Positions 26,463 to 36,247 of a stretch of 64,000 bases of DNA are shown one piece after another. Under the pieces are notes generated by a model. That model worked only from the letters and a program-made list of their open reading frames with translations. It was not told the DNA's origin and did no database searches. Made by a program: the position numbers and the translations under genes. Location of the stretch: contig NZ_RAQJ01000001.1 in assembly GCF_003610635.1 (NCBI RefSeq), positions 868,474 to 932,473 on the forward strand, given 5' to 3'. Each line of letters starts with the position of its first letter. Within the stretch, counting starts at the first letter, position 1. This stretch comes from Ichthyenterobacterium magnum (GTDB lineage: Bacteria; Bacteroidota; Bacteroidia; Flavobacteriales; Flavobacteriaceae).

Positions 26463-26665
26463 GTTATTTATTAACTTTAGATTCTGGTTGGGAATTGCTA
26501 ATACTATTAATTCTAGCAATTATCTTTTTGCCTCCAATAATTTTAACAGTTATAGGTTTAGTTTTAAGAAACAAAAAGCCTAAAACTTCAAAAGTACTTT
26601 TAATACTTGCTGTTGTTTATGTTATAATTAGTTTTGGGTATTGCGGGACACTAATGTTAATGTAG
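26459..26665 (+). CDS. Small two-helix membrane protein (paralogue 1)
   Basis: A 68-residue protein with two hydrophobic helices (LLILLILAIIFLPPIILTVI and VLLILAVVYVIISFG) joined by a basic loop RNKKPKTSK. It ends FGYCGTLMLM. It begins inside the stop of the radical SAM gene (ATGA overlap), so it is co-translated with it. It is clearly related to the next gene, about half of the residues being identical. I do not recognise a named family; a role as accessory subunit for the Lgt-like/radical SAM pair is inference from position. Confidence 0.75.
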   Translation: MSYLLTLDSGWELLILLILAIIFLPPIILTVIGLVLRNKKPKTSKVLLILAVVYVIISFGYCGTLMLM

Positions 26666-26678
26666 AGAATAAAAAATT

Positions 26679-26876
26679 ATGTTTTTAGAAATAGGAAATC
26701 TCGATGGGTTAATATTTTTGATTTTAGCAATTATGCTAGGACCAGCTATACTTCTTGCGGTTATAGGTTTTGCAGTACGAAAAAAAAGTAAAAAAGCAAC
26801 CAAGGTTTTATACATCTTGGCCACTGTTTATGTTATTGTAAGCTTTGGTATTTGTGGCAGTATGATGGTGATGTGA
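26679..26876 (+). CDS. Small two-helix membrane protein (paralogue 2)
   Basis: A 65-residue protein, the tandem copy of the gene 13 bases upstream: ILAIMLGPAILLAVIGFAVR, basic loop KKSKKATK, then VLYILATVYVIVSFGICG and the same MxM end. The shared parts are ILAI, VIG, KV, VYVI, SFG and CG. Last gene of the four-gene operon; its stop touches the stop of the convergent outer-membrane receptor gene with no spacer, so there is no room for a separate terminator. Function unknown. Confidence 0.75.
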   Translation: MFLEIGNLDGLIFLILAIMLGPAILLAVIGFAVRKKSKKATKVLYILATVYVIVSFGICGSMMVM

Positions 26877-29291
26877 TTAGTTAGAGACCTTTTCTAAACG
26901 ATCTCGTTCTTCTAACTCTTTTGTACGCTCGTTAGTTTGTAGTTTTGTGTTACCAAACTTGTATCTAAACCCTAATTTTATAAAACGGTTATCTAAATCT
27001 ACATTATTACTACTAAACTGATTAGCATAACGTGTATCAACTTCAAAATCTTGCATATTAAACAAATCGCTAACCGTTAATGATAGCATGCCTTTTTTCT
27101 TTAAAATGGATTTAGATATAGTTAGGTTAGAATATAATCGATCTTCAACTGTTTGTAAACCCTGAAGGTTTTTACCCAACCAAGTAAGGTCTAGATATAC
27201 ATTTAGGGTTTTGTCTTTTAATAATGTAAAATCATTAGTAAACACACTATAATTAGACCATTGGTCTTGAGTTACAAAGCCATTGCCAAAATTTGTTTCT
27301 TCTTCAATATTATAAAACGACGTTACAAAATAAACGTTCCAACGCTCAGAAATATCAAAAGAGGTAGAAAAGTCAAAGCCAAACTCTACGGTTTTATCAA
27401 AATTAACCGATATATATTCAATAACATTTGTGTCGTTATTCTGTCTTGGTATTTCTGAGATGCTGCCTTTATAGTTTTGATAATAGGCTTCGACAGTAAA
27501 CTTTTCAAATAGTGTTGTTCCTAAAACAATATGATCTAAAAATGTAGGTTTTAAATTTGGGTTACCCACAACAACATAGTTATCGTTTAAGAAAAAGCGA
27601 AACGGATTTAAATCTATATAACTTGGTCTTGCAATACTTCGTTTATAATTAACATAGAGGTTAAACGCATCAGAGATATTGTGTTGTACGCTTGCGTTGG
27701 GAAACCATTCTAAATAATCTTGTTTGCTTGTTTGATTTGTTGACAGCGATAAGCCTTCAATATTAGTTTGCTCAATTCTTAGCCCAAGACTTAAACTAAA
27801 AGCATCTGTATTTGAACTATAATTTGCGTAACCAGAAAACACGTCTTCATCATAATTAAACGCATCAGAATTTAGTGCATCTATAGTTTCATTTCCTGTA
27901 CTAATATCAACATCAGATTGGGTAATATCACTTTTTGTTTTAATGTTAGAAAACTTTAAGCCAGTTTCAAAGTTTGATGTTTGGTTTATAGGGAAGCTAT
28001 AATCTACTTTAGACGTGAAAATTTTAGTGTCTTGATTGGCTCTTGTATTAAAAGCCGATGAGCTAGAATAATCATCATTTACATCATAAAAATCACTTGT
28101 AACACCTTGAAATCTTTTATAATCATAAGTGGTGAAATGTGAATTAAATGATAAAACCCCTTTTTTAAACTGATGAACAAAATCTAAATCAAAACCAATA
28201 TTATACTTATCGTCACTTGATAAGTTGTCTGTAGTAAAGCGTGATAAAAAATCTAAATCATTATCTCTAATCGTTGTGTTGTTTGAGATTTTATATTTAA
28301 AATAAGGAATATACAATGCGTTAGACGAGAGACTTAATGTATTGTTATCATCAATAAAATAATCGAAATTTAAATTTAAATTATGTGTTTTAGTCCAAGT
28401 GTTTCTATTGGTTAACGACCTCCAAGCTTGTTCAACTTGGTTAGAGCCATCAAGATAGTTTACCACATCATCTCCATCTCTATTTCTCTTGCTCTTAGTA
28501 TAATTATAATTAAGGTTAAGGTTTAGTTTTTTATTCTTAAAAAAATGACTAGTACCAACATTGTATATTGGAAAAACACCTTGTGTGTAATTAGTAAAAA
28601 CATTTCCTCTATAACCTAAAATAATATTTTTACTCATAACTATACTTAAAACAACACCACTTTCTGCATCATATTTTGCAGAAGGATTAGTAATCACCTC
28701 AATAGATTTTATACTACTAGCCGAAGCGCCTTCTAAAAGCTGAGTTAGTTCGTCAGACGATAAGTTAACCTTTCTGTTATTTATGTATACTGTTGGTGAT
28801 GAATTTTTAACAGTAATAGAGTTGTTAATCACCAAAACACCTGGCGTGCTTTTTAAAGCTTGAAGCATATTGCCTTCGGTTAAGGCTGTATTTTCAATAT
28901 TAAAGACTAAACGGTCAGCTTCTTTTTTAAGTGTTGGTCGCTTAGCTATTATACTTACTTCGTCAAGAGATGCTATATCTTCTTCTAAAATAATTGTTTC
29001 AAAAACAAAATCTTTATGTAATTCAACAGGTTTAATTACTTCTTTATATCCAATAAAACTAAATTTAACAATGTAATCACCTTCATTTAAAGATTCTATA
29101 TTAAAGTACCCATTATCATCTGTACTTGTGCCGTGGACTACAGCAGACTCCTGTTCTGTTAAGACTAATACATTAACAAACGAAACAGGTTTATTATGAC
29201 CATCATAAATTTGACCAGAAATAGAGAACTCTTGACTAAAACCAAGAAAAGGTAATAGCAATAATAATAAAATGTAGGAAGTGTGTTTCAA
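26877..29291 (-). CDS. TonB-dependent-receptor-like outer-membrane beta-barrel protein
   Basis: An 804-residue outer-membrane protein. Signal peptide ILLLLLLPFLGFSQ, then a CarboxypepD_reg-like domain (FSISGQIYDGHNKPVSFVNV, NGYFNIESLNEGDYIVKFSF), a plug-like domain with MLQALKSTPGVLVINNSITV and VITNPSAKYDAESGVVLSIV, and an aromatic/Asn-rich beta-barrel to the end (OMP_b-brl_3 type). This subtype usually lacks a partner SusD and its substrate is unknown; none lies nearby. It is divergent from lepA; the gap has a small inverted repeat at 29342-29358. Transport of a siderophore or peptide would be guesswork. Confidence 0.88.
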   Translation of the reverse strand: MKHTSYILLLLLLPFLGFSQEFSISGQIYDGHNKPVSFVNVLVLTEQESAVVHGTSTDDNGYFNIESLNEGDYIVKFSFIGYKEVIKPVELHKDFVFETIILEEDIASLDEVSIIAKRPTLKKEADRLVFNIENTALTEGNMLQALKSTPGVLVINNSITVKNSSPTVYINNRKVNLSSDELTQLLEGASASSIKSIEVITNPSAKYDAESGVVLSIVMSKNIILGYRGNVFTNYTQGVFPIYNVGTSHFFKNKKLNLNLNYNYTKSKRNRDGDDVVNYLDGSNQVEQAWRSLTNRNTWTKTHNLNLNFDYFIDDNNTLSLSSNALYIPYFKYKISNNTTIRDNDLDFLSRFTTDNLSSDDKYNIGFDLDFVHQFKKGVLSFNSHFTTYDYKRFQGVTSDFYDVNDDYSSSSAFNTRANQDTKIFTSKVDYSFPINQTSNFETGLKFSNIKTKSDITQSDVDISTGNETIDALNSDAFNYDEDVFSGYANYSSNTDAFSLSLGLRIEQTNIEGLSLSTNQTSKQDYLEWFPNASVQHNISDAFNLYVNYKRSIARPSYIDLNPFRFFLNDNYVVVGNPNLKPTFLDHIVLGTTLFEKFTVEAYYQNYKGSISEIPRQNNDTNVIEYISVNFDKTVEFGFDFSTSFDISERWNVYFVTSFYNIEEETNFGNGFVTQDQWSNYSVFTNDFTLLKDKTLNVYLDLTWLGKNLQGLQTVEDRLYSNLTISKSILKKKGMLSLTVSDLFNMQDFEVDTRYANQFSSNNVDLDNRFIKLGFRYKFGNTKLQTNERTKELEERDRLEKVSN

Positions 29292-29341
29292 GCTTAGTTT
29301 CGGTTTAGCGTCGCAATATATAAATTGTTTTAGACTTTTAA

Positions 29342-29358
29342 TTACGGAAAAACCGTAA
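29342..29358. promoter_or_regulatory. Inverted repeat between the receptor and lepA
   Basis: TTACGG (29342-29347), AAAAA, CCGTAA (29353-29358): a perfect 6-bp palindrome with 5-base spacer in the 158-base divergent gap, 51 bases upstream of the receptor start. It could be an operator for the receptor gene. Confidence 0.3.
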
Positions 29359-29410
29359 AAGCATTGTATTTTGTTCTAAACAAAAATGAAATAAAGCCTA
29401 ATAAATCACT

Positions 29411-29418
29411 TATATTTG
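29411..29418 (+). promoter_or_regulatory. Candidate -7 box TATATTTG upstream of lepA
   Basis: Exact TANNTTTG match 31 bases before the lepA ATG. Confidence 0.42.
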
Positions 29419-29449
29419 CAGCTGATTTATTTTAGGAAGAAGCGATTTT

Positions 29450-31246
29450 ATGAAGCACATTAGAAATTTTTGCATTATAGCACATATAGATCACGGTAAG
29501 AGTACACTTGCAGATCGTTTACTAGATGTTACAGATTCTGTAACTGCTCGTGAGCAACAAGCGCAACTTTTAGATAGTATGGATTTAGAGCGCGAACGTG
29601 GTATTACCATTAAATCGCACGCCATACAAATGGAATACACTTACCAAGGACAAGAGTATATTTTAAACTTAATAGATACTCCAGGACACGTAGATTTCTC
29701 TTACGAAGTGTCTCGATCTATTGCTGCCTGCGAAGGTGCTTTGCTTATTGTTGATGCTGCTCAAAGTATACAAGCACAAACCATTTCTAATTTATATTTA
29801 GCTTTAGAAAATGATTTAGAAATTATTCCTGTACTTAACAAAGTAGATTTACCAAGTGCTAATCCTGAAGAGGTTACAGATGATATTGTAGATCTTTTAG
29901 GATGTGACCCTGAAGAAGTAATACATGCAAGTGGAAAAACAGGTTTTGGTGTAGAAAATATTTTAAAAGCAATTATTGAACGTGTTCCTGCTCCAGATGG
30001 TGACCCAGATGCGCCTTTACAAGCTTTAATTTTCGATTCGGTTTACAATACATTTAGAGGTATTGAAACCTATTTTAGAGTTTTTAATGGTGAAATTAAA
30101 AAAGGTCAAAAAATAAAATTTGTTGCAACAGGCAAGGAATATAATGCAGATGAAGTTGGTACACTTAAACTAAATCAAGTTGCAAAACAAAGTGTAAAAA
30201 CTGGCGATGTAGGTTATTTAATTACTGGAATTAAAACAGCAAAAGAAGTAAAAGTAGGCGATACAATTACAGATTTTGCAAACCCAACAACCAATATTGT
30301 AGAAGGTTTTGAAGATGTAAAACCAATGGTTTTTGCGGGTATTTACCCTGTAGATACAGAAGATTATGAAGAGCTTCGTAACTCTATGGAAAAGCTACAA
30401 CTAAACGATGCATCGTTAGTATTTGCCCCAGAAAGTTCTGCTGCTTTAGGTTTTGGTTTCCGATGTGGTTTCTTAGGGATGCTACATATGGAGATTATAC
30501 AAGAGCGTTTAGAACGTGAGTTTGATATGACTGTTATTACAACAGTACCAAATGTATCTTACAATGCGTTTACAAACAAAAACCCAGACGACGCATTTAT
30601 TGTAAATAACCCATCAGACTTACCAGATCCTTCTACTGTAAACCGTGTGGAAGAACCTTATATAAAAGCAACTATAATTACAAAATCTGACTTTGTTGGT
30701 AATGTCATGTCACTATGTATCGAAAAGCGTGGTATGATTATTAATCAAACCTATTTAACTCCTGTACGTGTTGAGTTAACTTTTGAAATGCCGTTAGCAG
30801 AAATTGTATTTGATTTTTATGATAGGTTAAAAACTGTATCTAAAGGTTATGCTTCTTTTGATTATCACCCTATAGGCATGAAAGTATCAAAACTAGTGCG
30901 TTTAGATGTGTTATTAAATGCACAACCTGTTGATGCACTTTCTGCTTTAATACATGCAGATAACGCACACAATATTGGTAAAAAAATGTGCGAAAAGTTA
31001 AAAGAGCTAATCCCACGTCAACAGTTTGATATTCCTATTCAAGCAGCTATTGGCGCTAAAATTATTGCCAGAGAAACAGTTAAAGCTTTACGTAAAGATG
31101 TAACGGCAAAATGTTATGGTGGTGATATTTCACGTAAACGTAAACTTCTTGAAAAACAGAAAAAAGGTAAAAAACGTATGCGTCAAGTTGGTAATGTAGA
31201 AATACCTCAGCAAGCATTTATGGCTGTTTTGAAACTAAACGATTAG
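29450..31246 (+). CDS. lepA: Elongation factor 4 (ribosome back-translocase)
   Basis: A 598-residue translational GTPase that acts on stalled or maturing ribosomes. G-domain motifs: [15 protein letters not shown] (G1), ERGITIKSH (G2), DTPGHVDF (G3) and NKVDLPSA (G4). The LepA-specific C-terminal domain appears as [20 protein letters not shown] and [20 protein letters not shown]. Length equals the bacterial standard. It converges with the antiporter gene; the two stops share bases at 31243-31246. Confidence 0.98.
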   Translation: MKHIRNFCIIAHIDHGKSTLADRLLDVTDSVTAREQQAQLLDSMDLERERGITIKSHAIQMEYTYQGQEYILNLIDTPGHVDFSYEVSRSIAACEGALLIVDAAQSIQAQTISNLYLALENDLEIIPVLNKVDLPSANPEEVTDDIVDLLGCDPEEVIHASGKTGFGVENILKAIIERVPAPDGDPDAPLQALIFDSVYNTFRGIETYFRVFNGEIKKGQKIKFVATGKEYNADEVGTLKLNQVAKQSVKTGDVGYLITGIKTAKEVKVGDTITDFANPTTNIVEGFEDVKPMVFAGIYPVDTEDYEELRNSMEKLQLNDASLVFAPESSAALGFGFRCGFLGMLHMEIIQERLEREFDMTVITTVPNVSYNAFTNKNPDDAFIVNNPSDLPDPSTVNRVEEPYIKATIITKSDFVGNVMSLCIEKRGMIINQTYLTPVRVELTFEMPLAEIVFDFYDRLKTVSKGYASFDYHPIGMKVSKLVRLDVLLNAQPVDALSALIHADNAHNIGKKMCEKLKELIPRQQFDIPIQAAIGAKIIARETVKALRKDVTAKCYGGDISRKRKLLEKQKKGKKRMRQVGNVEIPQQAFMAVLKLND

Positions 31247-33090
31247 TCTTCGTTAACAACTTTTTCGACATCAAATGGTTTTCCTAAATATACGAGCTTA
31301 GAGTTTTCCTTTATTTCAGTAATATCTGTATTGTAAGAGGAAATAATTACAAATTCATTATTATTATCTTTTAAAAATAATGGTATAATATCTTTATCTG
31401 TATTAGCTATTTCAATAAGGTTTAGGTATTCCTCTTCATCATTCACATCTATTTCCTGTATAGAAGGGTGTTTTTTAGCAACCTCTGCTAAAGAGTTAAA
31501 GTCGTCTGTATGAGAAAATAATCCTTCGTGCGGATTATTATTTTCATCTAACATTTCTTCTGTAGATACTAACCTAAACGAGCCGTTTTCGCCAAATTGT
31601 TTACTAAATTTATTGATGGCATATTTATTAATATCTGAGTTTCCGGTTAATGCCATTAAATAGCCAACGTCATTCAATTCTATATTATCTGTAAGTGTTT
31701 CTGAATAAATATTGGTATCAAAAGCTTCTAAACCAAGTTCCTTAGCTTTTTTAATGTTGTTTTGATTACTATCTATAAGTACAACATGTCTTCCGTTAGT
31801 TTCTAAATAATGCCCCAAAAGTCGAGATACTTTAGATGCGCCAATAATTAAAATCCCATTAGATTTTGTTAAAAACACACCTACCATTTTAGCAAATAAT
31901 CGCGCCGTAGTTGCGTTTAATAAAACGGTTCCTAGCACAATCATAAAAACCAATGGTGTTATATATTCTGCCCCTACAACGCCTTGTTTTAATAGTTTAC
32001 TACCAAAAAGAGAGGCAATACCAGCTGCCACAATACCACGAGGACCAACCCAACTGATAAAAAGTTTTTCATTGAGATTAAGCTTTGAATCTCTTGTGCT
32101 TAAAAACACAGCTAAAGGCCTAATAACAAAAACAACGATAGCAAAAAGAGCTACTGTTTTCCATGTGTAAAGTAACTCTAAGTCTTCAATATTAATGTTG
32201 GCTGCTAAAAGAATAAATAGAATAGAAATTAACAATACGCTAAGGGATTCTTTAAAATAAAGAAGTTCCTTAATGTTGTCCAACTTACTGTTTCCTAATA
32301 CCATACCCATAACTACCACAGCTAATAAACCAGATTCGTGAGCAAATATTTCAGATTCAACAAAAACTAATAAAACTGTAGATAGCGATACTACATTTAA
32401 TAAATAATGTGGAATAAATTTTTTGTTAATAGCAAAAGCTAGAGCATGAGCAAATGTAAACCCAAATGTGGTACCAAATAATACAATTTTACCAAACTCA
32501 ATGAGTGCTGTTTTAGTAAAACCACTATCTCCACCAACGCTTATAAACTCAAAAACCAAAACCGCCACCAATGCTCCAATAGGATCAATTAAAATGCCTT
32601 CCCATTTTAAAACGGTTGAAATATCTTTTTTAAGCGGAATATTTCTTAAAATAGGTGTGATTACTGTTGGTCCAGTAACAATTATCAAACCTGCAAAAAG
32701 AAACGATAGATCCCAACTTAAATTAAAAATATAATGTGCTACTATACCAGCACCAAAAAACGTAACTGCAGAGCCTAAAGTAATAAGCTTGGTAATAACT
32801 GGGCCAACAGTTTTTATTTCTGATCGTTTAAGTGTTAAACCACCTTCAAAAAGAATAATACTAATAGCAAGAGAAACAAAGTAGTACAAACTGTCTCCTG
32901 GGAATAGTCCTTTTTCTCCATTCCATATTGGTTCTATCCATTTTGTTCCATCTTCGCTTAAAAATTCAGCAGCAATTGGCCCAACTAATAAACCAATAAG
33001 AATTAAGGGAAGAATTGCTGGGATTTTAAATTTCCATGCAACCCATTGTGCTAAAATACCTAATATGATAATTCCTGCAAGTTCTAGCAT
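31243..33090 (-). CDS. CPA1-type sodium(potassium)/proton antiporter with TrkA-N domain
   Basis: A 615-residue inner-membrane protein. About twelve transmembrane helices fill residues 1-395, with [15 protein letters not shown] (ion-site Asp region) and [18 protein letters not shown]. Residues about 405-530 are a TrkA-N (RCK) domain starting [20 protein letters not shown], the dinucleotide-binding fold, and the last part could be a TrkA-C-like domain. The RCK module suggests that nucleotide or ion binding gates the exchanger. CPA1 rather than CPA2 is judged from the helix motifs; the ion is not certain. Divergent from the USP gene. Confidence 0.87.
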   Translation of the reverse strand: MLELAGIIILGILAQWVAWKFKIPAILPLILIGLLVGPIAAEFLSEDGTKWIEPIWNGEKGLFPGDSLYYFVSLAISIILFEGGLTLKRSEIKTVGPVITKLITLGSAVTFFGAGIVAHYIFNLSWDLSFLFAGLIIVTGPTVITPILRNIPLKKDISTVLKWEGILIDPIGALVAVLVFEFISVGGDSGFTKTALIEFGKIVLFGTTFGFTFAHALAFAINKKFIPHYLLNVVSLSTVLLVFVESEIFAHESGLLAVVVMGMVLGNSKLDNIKELLYFKESLSVLLISILFILLAANINIEDLELLYTWKTVALFAIVVFVIRPLAVFLSTRDSKLNLNEKLFISWVGPRGIVAAGIASLFGSKLLKQGVVGAEYITPLVFMIVLGTVLLNATTARLFAKMVGVFLTKSNGILIIGASKVSRLLGHYLETNGRHVVLIDSNQNNIKKAKELGLEAFDTNIYSETLTDNIELNDVGYLMALTGNSDINKYAINKFSKQFGENGSFRLVSTEEMLDENNNPHEGLFSHTDDFNSLAEVAKKHPSIQEIDVNDEEEYLNLIEIANTDKDIIPLFLKDNNNEFVIISSYNTDITEIKENSKLVYLGKPFDVEKVVNED

Positions 33091-33142
33091 TTAATTTGTT
33101 TTTTGTGAAATTAGTAAAAAATTACAATTATATGTCTTTGCA

Positions 33143-33171
33143 TTGGCTTTTCAAAAATAGTACTATCTTTC
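33143..33171 (+). promoter_or_regulatory. Candidate promoter upstream of the USP gene
   Basis: TTG (33143-33145), 18-base spacer, TATCTTTC (33164-33171), which differs from TANNTTTG only in the last base. This is the only place in the window where I found both halves at the expected spacing. Confidence 0.4.
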
Positions 33172-33199
33172 AAACCTTAAATTAAATGATTTAATAGCA

Positions 33200-34048
33200 T
33201 TGTCTTTAAAACCTTTTAAAACCATAGGAATTGGGGTAACTTTCTCACCTAATCTTAAAGCTAATATTTATGAGGCTTCTAGGTTATCACTTATGTTTCG
33301 ATCTAAATTAATATTGATTCATGTTGGGGAAAAATCTTCAGAAAAAGAAATACAATTTCAATCTATTTTAGAGCCTTTCATTAAAGAAGGGCTTAATTAT
33401 GAAATCGTTTTTAAATCTGGAAATCCTGTTGAAGTAATTTTATCAACTTCAGAAGAAAAAAAGGTTGACTTGCTAATTTTAGGAGCTTTACAACGTGAAA
33501 ATTTCTTAAAATATTATGTTGGTTCTATAGCAAGAAAAATAACACGTCAAGCAAAGTGTTCTCTTTTATTATTAATAAACCCTTCTATAGAACGTATCGC
33601 TTGTCAACACATTGTAGTAAATGGTCTTAAAGATCCTAAAACAAAAGAGACCATTGCTTCGGCATTTTATGTTGCTAGCCATTTAAAGTCTAATCGTGTT
33701 ACTATTGTTGAAGAAATTAAACAAGAAGAAATAGCTGTTACTGTTGAAGACGACAAATCTCTTAGAAAAGCGACCATTTTAAAAGAACGTATAAAATTAC
33801 GTGAGACATCAAGAATTAACGCTATTGTTGCGCATATTCCTAAAGCGCTTACAAAAAACATTTCTATAAAATCTCAACCTATTTTTGGTAAACAAGGTTA
33901 TTCTATTGGGCATTATGCCCAAATAGCTCGAGCAGATTTATTAGTCATGAATGCGCCAAGTAAAATGACATTTTGGGACCGTTTATTTCCTCATGATATT
34001 GAACATATTTTAACCGAACTACCAACCGATGTTTTAATTATTCAATGA
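33200..34048 (+). CDS. Universal stress protein, tandem UspA domains
   Basis: A 282-residue cytoplasmic protein with two UspA-like domains: the first ends in the VDLLILGALQRENFLKYYVG and GSIARKITRQAKCSLLLL region (ATP-loop-like G-x-x-x-R), the second in ADLLVMNAPSKMTFWDRLFP. It starts at a TTG (SLKPFKTIGIGVTFSP follows), as no ATG fits the first beta strand. It overlaps the SulP gene by four bases (ATGA), so it is translationally coupled to an anion transporter and is a likely regulator of it, in line with known USP-transporter pairs. Confidence 0.87.
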   Translation: MSLKPFKTIGIGVTFSPNLKANIYEASRLSLMFRSKLILIHVGEKSSEKEIQFQSILEPFIKEGLNYEIVFKSGNPVEVILSTSEEKKVDLLILGALQRENFLKYYVGSIARKITRQAKCSLLLLINPSIERIACQHIVVNGLKDPKTKETIASAFYVASHLKSNRVTIVEEIKQEEIAVTVEDDKSLRKATILKERIKLRETSRINAIVAHIPKALTKNISIKSQPIFGKQGYSIGHYAQIARADLLVMNAPSKMTFWDRLFPHDIEHILTELPTDVLIIQ

Positions 34049-36237
34049 GTCCAAAAAAAAATAACATAACAGACTTTTTTAAAGCATTGCCTAAAAATAT
34101 ATTTTCTGGTTTTGTAGTTAGCCTTATTGCTTTACCTCTAGGTTTAGGCTTAGCTATGGCTAGTGAAGCGCCTCCAATTGCTGGCATTATTGCTGCTGTT
34201 GTAGGTGGAATTGTAGTTTCAATTTTGGGTGGAAGCCATGTTACTATTTCTGGTCCAGGAAACGGATTGGTTGGTGTTTTACTTGTTGCAATAACGACTC
34301 TTGGTCTCGACAGTGCTTATGCGGCAATTATCTGTTCAGGAATACTTTTGGCTATACTTGGTTTTTTACGCATGGGAAAACTTGCAGATTTCTTTCCATC
34401 TTCCGCAATTCAAGGCATGCTAGCTGCAATTGGGCTTATCATTTTAGGGAAACAGTTTCATATAATGCTTGCTCATAAGATTAAGAGAGAAAGCACTATA
34501 GATTACCTTATAGAAATTCCTTATACTATAAATGATGCTATTCATTACGACAAAGAAGGCTTAATTTATGCCGCAATTGCCGGTGTTTTAAGCTTAATTA
34601 TTATGGTGTTTTATCCAAAAATTCGTAATAAATATTTACAACTAATTCCTGCGCCTATGTGGATTGTAATTCTATCTATTGGGTTTAGCTATTATTTTGA
34701 ATTGGTTGCTCATGAACAAAACCCTATTTCAAAATTATATATGATTTCTGGTATTCCAGAATTTAAAGATATTATAGCACAATTACCTTCTGTAGATTTT
34801 GGAAAAGCAGGTCAGTTCACATTTTGGTCTAGTGTATTTGCTCTTACATTAATAGCAAGTATAGAATCTCTATTAAGTATTAAAGCTGTAGATAAATTAG
34901 ATCCAGAAAAAAGACGCTCTAACGTTAATCGTGATTTAAAAGCATTAGGTCTAGCTACAATTGGTAGTGGGTTTTTAGGTGGATTAAATGTGGTTACTGT
35001 CATTGCACGTAGTTCTGTTAACGTAAATAATAATGGTAGTAATCGGTCTTCAAATTTTTTTCACGCTATTTTTCTAGTCATATTTATTGTATTATTTAGC
35101 ACACAACTTACTAGAATACCATTACCTGCACTTATGGCTATTTTAGTTTTTACCGGTTATAAGCTTGCATCTCCAGACACTATAAAAAACATCTTTTCTA
35201 TAGGAAAAGAGCAGCTTATAATTTTCTTTGTAACGCTACTTGTTACGCTTAAAATAGGGCTTATAACAGGTATTCTATCTGGTGTTATTGTCACTTTTAT
35301 TATTCATATGATCATCAATAAAAGCTTTTCGTTGTTTGCAAGAAATGTTTTAAAACCAAATGTTTTGATGTTTCAAGAAGAAGAAGATGGTGTTTTTTAT
35401 ATTAGTGTTAAACATTTTTGTAGCTTTTTAAACTTCTATAGGTTAAAAAACAAGCTTAATATGGTTCCTGAAAATCAAGATGTTGTTATTGATTTCTCAC
35501 TTTGTGAATTTGTAGACCATACTGTTATGGAAAACCTCAATAATTATCGTGATTTGTTTACAAAAAGAGGTGGTCATTTTGAAGTTGTAGGCCTTGATAT
35601 GCACGATACAGATTCTCAACATCCTTTTGCTTTAAGGCGTTTGCTTCCTGTACCAAATATTATTAAAAACAATCTAACTAAGCGCCAGTCAAATATTGAA
35701 GACTTAGCAAAAGACTACGCTTTAACTTATGAGTCTAAAAAACAAAAAGGCACCTTGTTTTTAAATGATTTTCATTTTTTTAGAACAAAATCTATAAACC
35801 ATATTTATAACCAATTATTAAGTAAAAATGAGGTCTTAAATATTTTTGATATTGAGTTTTCTGAAGGCGAATTTATAGCAAAAGAAGTTATACGATCATC
35901 TATGCTTCACATTACATTAGACAAGTCAATCCCAGAGTTTACTTTAGACCGAGAAGGTTTTTTAGAAAAAATATATGCCTTTGCTGGGTTTAAAGATATT
36001 CCTATTCAAGAACATTCAGATTTCTCTAAACGTTTTTATTTGCTTGGTGAAAACGAAACAGAAATTAAACAATTTTTTAATGAAGATTTAATTCACTTTT
36101 TTGAAAGCAATCCTTATTATCATATAGAATCTAACGGAAATGCTTTACTAGTTTTTGGAAAAGAACGTATAGCTAGCATAAAAGAGCTTAAAGCTTTATT
36201 TGATTTTGGTAAGCGTTTAAAGCAAGTTATTGCTTAA
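34045..36237 (+). CDS. SulP family anion transporter with STAS domain and extra C-terminal domain
   Basis: A 730-residue membrane transporter of the SLC26/SulP family, which moves sulfate, bicarbonate or other anions. The N-terminal signature is FSGFVVSLIALPLGLGLAMA, the core ends with VTFIIHMII at about residue 430, and a STAS domain follows (VVIDFSLCEFVDHTVMENLN, FTKRGGHFEVVGLD). After the STAS domain about 180 further residues remain (for example FSKRFYLLGENETEIKQFFN, LLVFGKERIASIKEL), which most SulP proteins lack. It starts within the stop of the USP gene. Bicarbonate use would fit a marine bacterium but is not shown. Confidence 0.88.
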   Translation: MSPKKNNITDFFKALPKNIFSGFVVSLIALPLGLGLAMASEAPPIAGIIAAVVGGIVVSILGGSHVTISGPGNGLVGVLLVAITTLGLDSAYAAIICSGILLAILGFLRMGKLADFFPSSAIQGMLAAIGLIILGKQFHIMLAHKIKRESTIDYLIEIPYTINDAIHYDKEGLIYAAIAGVLSLIIMVFYPKIRNKYLQLIPAPMWIVILSIGFSYYFELVAHEQNPISKLYMISGIPEFKDIIAQLPSVDFGKAGQFTFWSSVFALTLIASIESLLSIKAVDKLDPEKRRSNVNRDLKALGLATIGSGFLGGLNVVTVIARSSVNVNNNGSNRSSNFFHAIFLVIFIVLFSTQLTRIPLPALMAILVFTGYKLASPDTIKNIFSIGKEQLIIFFVTLLVTLKIGLITGILSGVIVTFIIHMIINKSFSLFARNVLKPNVLMFQEEEDGVFYISVKHFCSFLNFYRLKNKLNMVPENQDVVIDFSLCEFVDHTVMENLNNYRDLFTKRGGHFEVVGLDMHDTDSQHPFALRRLLPVPNIIKNNLTKRQSNIEDLAKDYALTYESKKQKGTLFLNDFHFFRTKSINHIYNQLLSKNEVLNIFDIEFSEGEFIAKEVIRSSMLHITLDKSIPEFTLDREGFLEKIYAFAGFKDIPIQEHSDFSKRFYLLGENETEIKQFFNEDLIHFFESNPYYHIESNGNALLVFGKERIASIKELKALFDFGKRLKQVIA

Positions 36238-36247
36238 CTTTATAATT

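Noticed and set aside
32468-32734. 88-codon frame antisense to the antiporter gene
   Set aside because: Overlaps transmembrane helices of a clear antiporter; mirrored hydrophobic codons give the frame.
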